From JAJFKB01 sp965230515 (GTDB taxonomy: Bacteria; Pseudomonadota; Gammaproteobacteria; Pseudomonadales; IMCC2047), in contig OZ246007.1 of the NCBI GenBank assembly GCA_965230515.1, positions 2,666,001-2,730,000 of the forward strand: a stretch of DNA of 64,000 nt, given 5' to 3'. A program made the position numbers and the translations under genes. Shown piece after piece: positions 62,666 to 64,000 of the stretch. The notes below the pieces were generated by a model. The model had not been told where the DNA came from and did not search any database. It worked only from the letters and a program-made list of their open reading frames with translations. Every line of letters starts with the position of its first letter. The stretch's first letter is position 1.

Positions 62666-63865
62666 TCAGGAAAGCCGTTCTTTGAAATCCTGATAACCAA
62701 ACTGCTTGACCACACGCAGTGCATCGGTTTTGGAGTTCCAGATTGCGATGGCAGGCAGATTAATGCCATTAAAGGTATTTGTTTTAACCATACTGTAGTG
62801 TGCCATGTCATCAAAAGCCAGTCTTTGCCCAACGGAGAGTGGTTGGTCGAAACTGTAATCCCCCATAACGTCGCCGGCAAGGCAGCTTTGCCCTCCCAGC
62901 CGGTAGCGGTGAGGTTTGTCATTGTTCCTGCTCGCGCCAAGAATACCTGCCTGATAGGGCATCTCCAGTGTGTCCGGCATGTGGCAGGTTGCGGAGCAAT
63001 CCATAATTGCCAGGGGACTGTCGTTATGGGTCAGATCCAGCACTTCGCTGACCAGTATGCCGCTATTGATGGCAATGGCTTCTCCCGGTTCAAGGTAAAC
63101 CTGTAGTCGGTATTTTTCCTGAAACCGGATCAGACGCTCAATCAGCGCCTCACGCTGATAATCCGGCTGGGTAATGTGATGACCGCCGCCAAAATTAACC
63201 CACTTCAGCTCAGGCAGTAACGCTGCAAATTGTTGCTCTATCGCGTCAAGCGTTCTCGCCAGCGGCGGAAAGTCCTGTTCGCACAGCGTATGAAAATGCA
63301 GACCGCTGATTCCTTCCAGGTTTTGTTCGGTGAAAGTCTCAGCCCGAATACCCAGTCGTGACCGGGGGGCGCAGGGATCGTAGATGGCGGTGGTGCCCTC
63401 TGAATGGTTTGGGTTTACCCGTAACCCAAACTGCAGTTCGGGACGATCAGCTTTTGCCTTTTGTAACAGAGGCTGGAATCTCTGCCACTGGTCAAAGGAG
63501 TTGAAAATCAGGTGATCGGAGATCTTTAGCAACTGCACCAGCTCCGATTCCCGAAAAGCGGCACAAAAGGTGTGTTGCTCTCCGCCAAATTCTTCACAAC
63601 CCAGCAGTGCTTCGTTGAGGCCGCTGGCGCAGGTGCCCTTCAGGTAGCGCATTATTAATGGCGCCAGACTAAACATGGAAAAGGCCTTAAGCGCCAGTAA
63701 TACCCGGGCGCCACTGGCTTTCTGAACCCTGTCCAGAATCCGCAGGTTGTTTTCGATCGCCACTTCGTCCACTACAAAACAGGGGGAGGGTACCCGTGAC
63801 AGGTCGAAATCTCTGAATGTGCTGCTGTTAATCGCACTGGCTCCAGTTGAAGTCGGGATTTTCAA
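62666..63865 (-). CDS. nspC: Carboxynorspermidine/carboxyspermidine decarboxylase
   Basis: The 399-residue PLP enzyme decarboxylates carboxynorspermidine or carboxyspermidine to norspermidine or spermidine. Fold-III alanine-racemase-type features: PCFVVDEVAIENNLRIL, the PLP lysine K60 in LLALKAFSMF, GLRVNPNHSEG, LEGISGLHFHTLCEQ, WVNFGGGHHIT, LEPGEAIA and CLAGDVMGDY. The start is TTG at 63865, close after GGAAAG, overlapping the upstream gene by 38 bases; no other start precedes the conserved N-terminus. Confidence 0.94.
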   Translation of the reverse strand: MKIPTSTGASAINSSTFRDFDLSRVPSPCFVVDEVAIENNLRILDRVQKASGARVLLALKAFSMFSLAPLIMRYLKGTCASGLNEALLGCEEFGGEQHTFCAAFRESELVQLLKISDHLIFNSFDQWQRFQPLLQKAKADRPELQFGLRVNPNHSEGTTAIYDPCAPRSRLGIRAETFTEQNLEGISGLHFHTLCEQDFPPLARTLDAIEQQFAALLPELKWVNFGGGHHITQPDYQREALIERLIRFQEKYRLQVYLEPGEAIAINSGILVSEVLDLTHNDSPLAIMDCSATCHMPDTLEMPYQAGILGASRNNDKPHRYRLGGQSCLAGDVMGDYSFDQPLSVGQRLAFDDMAHYSMVKTNTFNGINLPAIAIWNSKTDALRVVKQFGYQDFKERLS

Positions 63866-64000
63866 TCACTTTCCAGGGTAGTCCGTAGCGGTTCATGTCA
63901 GCCATAAAGGGGTCTGGATCAAGCTGCTCCATATTCCAGACGCCGGGTTTCATCCAGTGACCTTCGAGCATCATTTTTGCCCCGATCATGGCGGGTACGC
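63828..64000 (-). CDS. Carboxynorspermidine dehydrogenase, C-terminal part (cut by window end)
   Basis: The minus strand is open from the right edge to the stop at 63828. The 56 residues include VPAMIGAKMMLEGHWMKPG, VWNMEQLDPDPFM and MNRYGLPWKVIENPDF, the C-terminal pattern of the saccharopine-dehydrogenase-like carboxynorspermidine/carboxyspermidine dehydrogenase. It condenses a diamine with aspartate semialdehyde and supplies the NspC substrate. The 38-base overlap with nspC supports one operon. Confidence 0.85.
   Translation of the reverse strand, partial: VPAMIGAKMMLEGHWMKPGVWNMEQLDPDPFMADMNRYGLPWKVIENPDFNWSQCD

Overview
The window is chromosomal DNA of a Gammaproteobacterium. RpoD, DnaG, RsmA, SurA and LptD are full length and of gammaproteobacterial type. 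The block rpoD-dnaG-yqeY-rpsU / tsaD-folB-folK / cca / spoVR-yeaH-prkA / glpE-apaH-apaG-rsmA-pdxA-surA-lptD follows the gene order I know from Pseudomonas. The many TonB, c-di-GMP and histidine-kinase genes and a carboxynorspermidine pathway suggest a free-living, probably aquatic, relative of Pseudomonas/Cellvibrionales. I cannot name the genus. No rRNA, CRISPR array, prophage or complete insertion sequence is visible.

Layout. 1-8 kb: bacterioferritin, small unknown proteins, an exported CsgG-like/SH3 protein, a YfcG-type glutathione transferase, a helix-hairpin-helix protein, a mechanosensitive-channel-like protein, a HerA-like ATPase and a PilZ protein. 8-15 kb: an operon of response regulator, exported LysM-FecR protein and CHASE2 histidine kinase, then AsmA- and YidB-like genes. 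15-23 kb: a BepA-like lipoprotein protease and two tandem, clearly duplicated sensor kinases without a response regulator. 23-28 kb: AraC regulator, divergent TonB receptor and acyl-CoA ligase. 28.3-28.6 kb: a 62-codon gene behind a near-perfect LexA box. 28.6-32.8 kb: an operon of TonB receptor, exported beta-propeller with Cys/His clusters and exported thioredoxin-like protein. 33-36.4 kb: a PhnD-like binding protein with a GGDEF-EAL enzyme. 36.7-59.2 kb: the conserved housekeeping block, with a tRNA(CAT), a folM gene and an inserted sirtuin gene. 59.3-64 kb: a palindromic element, a PQQ-type sugar dehydrogenase, and a polyamine cluster (LysR, agmatinase, carboxynorspermidine decarboxylase and, cut by the window end, carboxynorspermidine dehydrogenase).

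The accessory part (1-36 kb) is dominated by envelope sensing and uptake; the rest is macromolecular synthesis, folate, tRNA maturation and outer-membrane biogenesis. The signals I consider most worth following are the SOS-controlled unknown small gene at 28.4 kb, the receptor/propeller/thioredoxin operon at 28.6-32.8 kb, a repeated GTTTAC-N4-GTTTAC motif upstream of three unlinked genes, and two inverted-repeat elements (32863-33086 and 59312-59579) that look like non-autonomous mobile DNA. Function statements come from reading motifs by eye; no database search was run.
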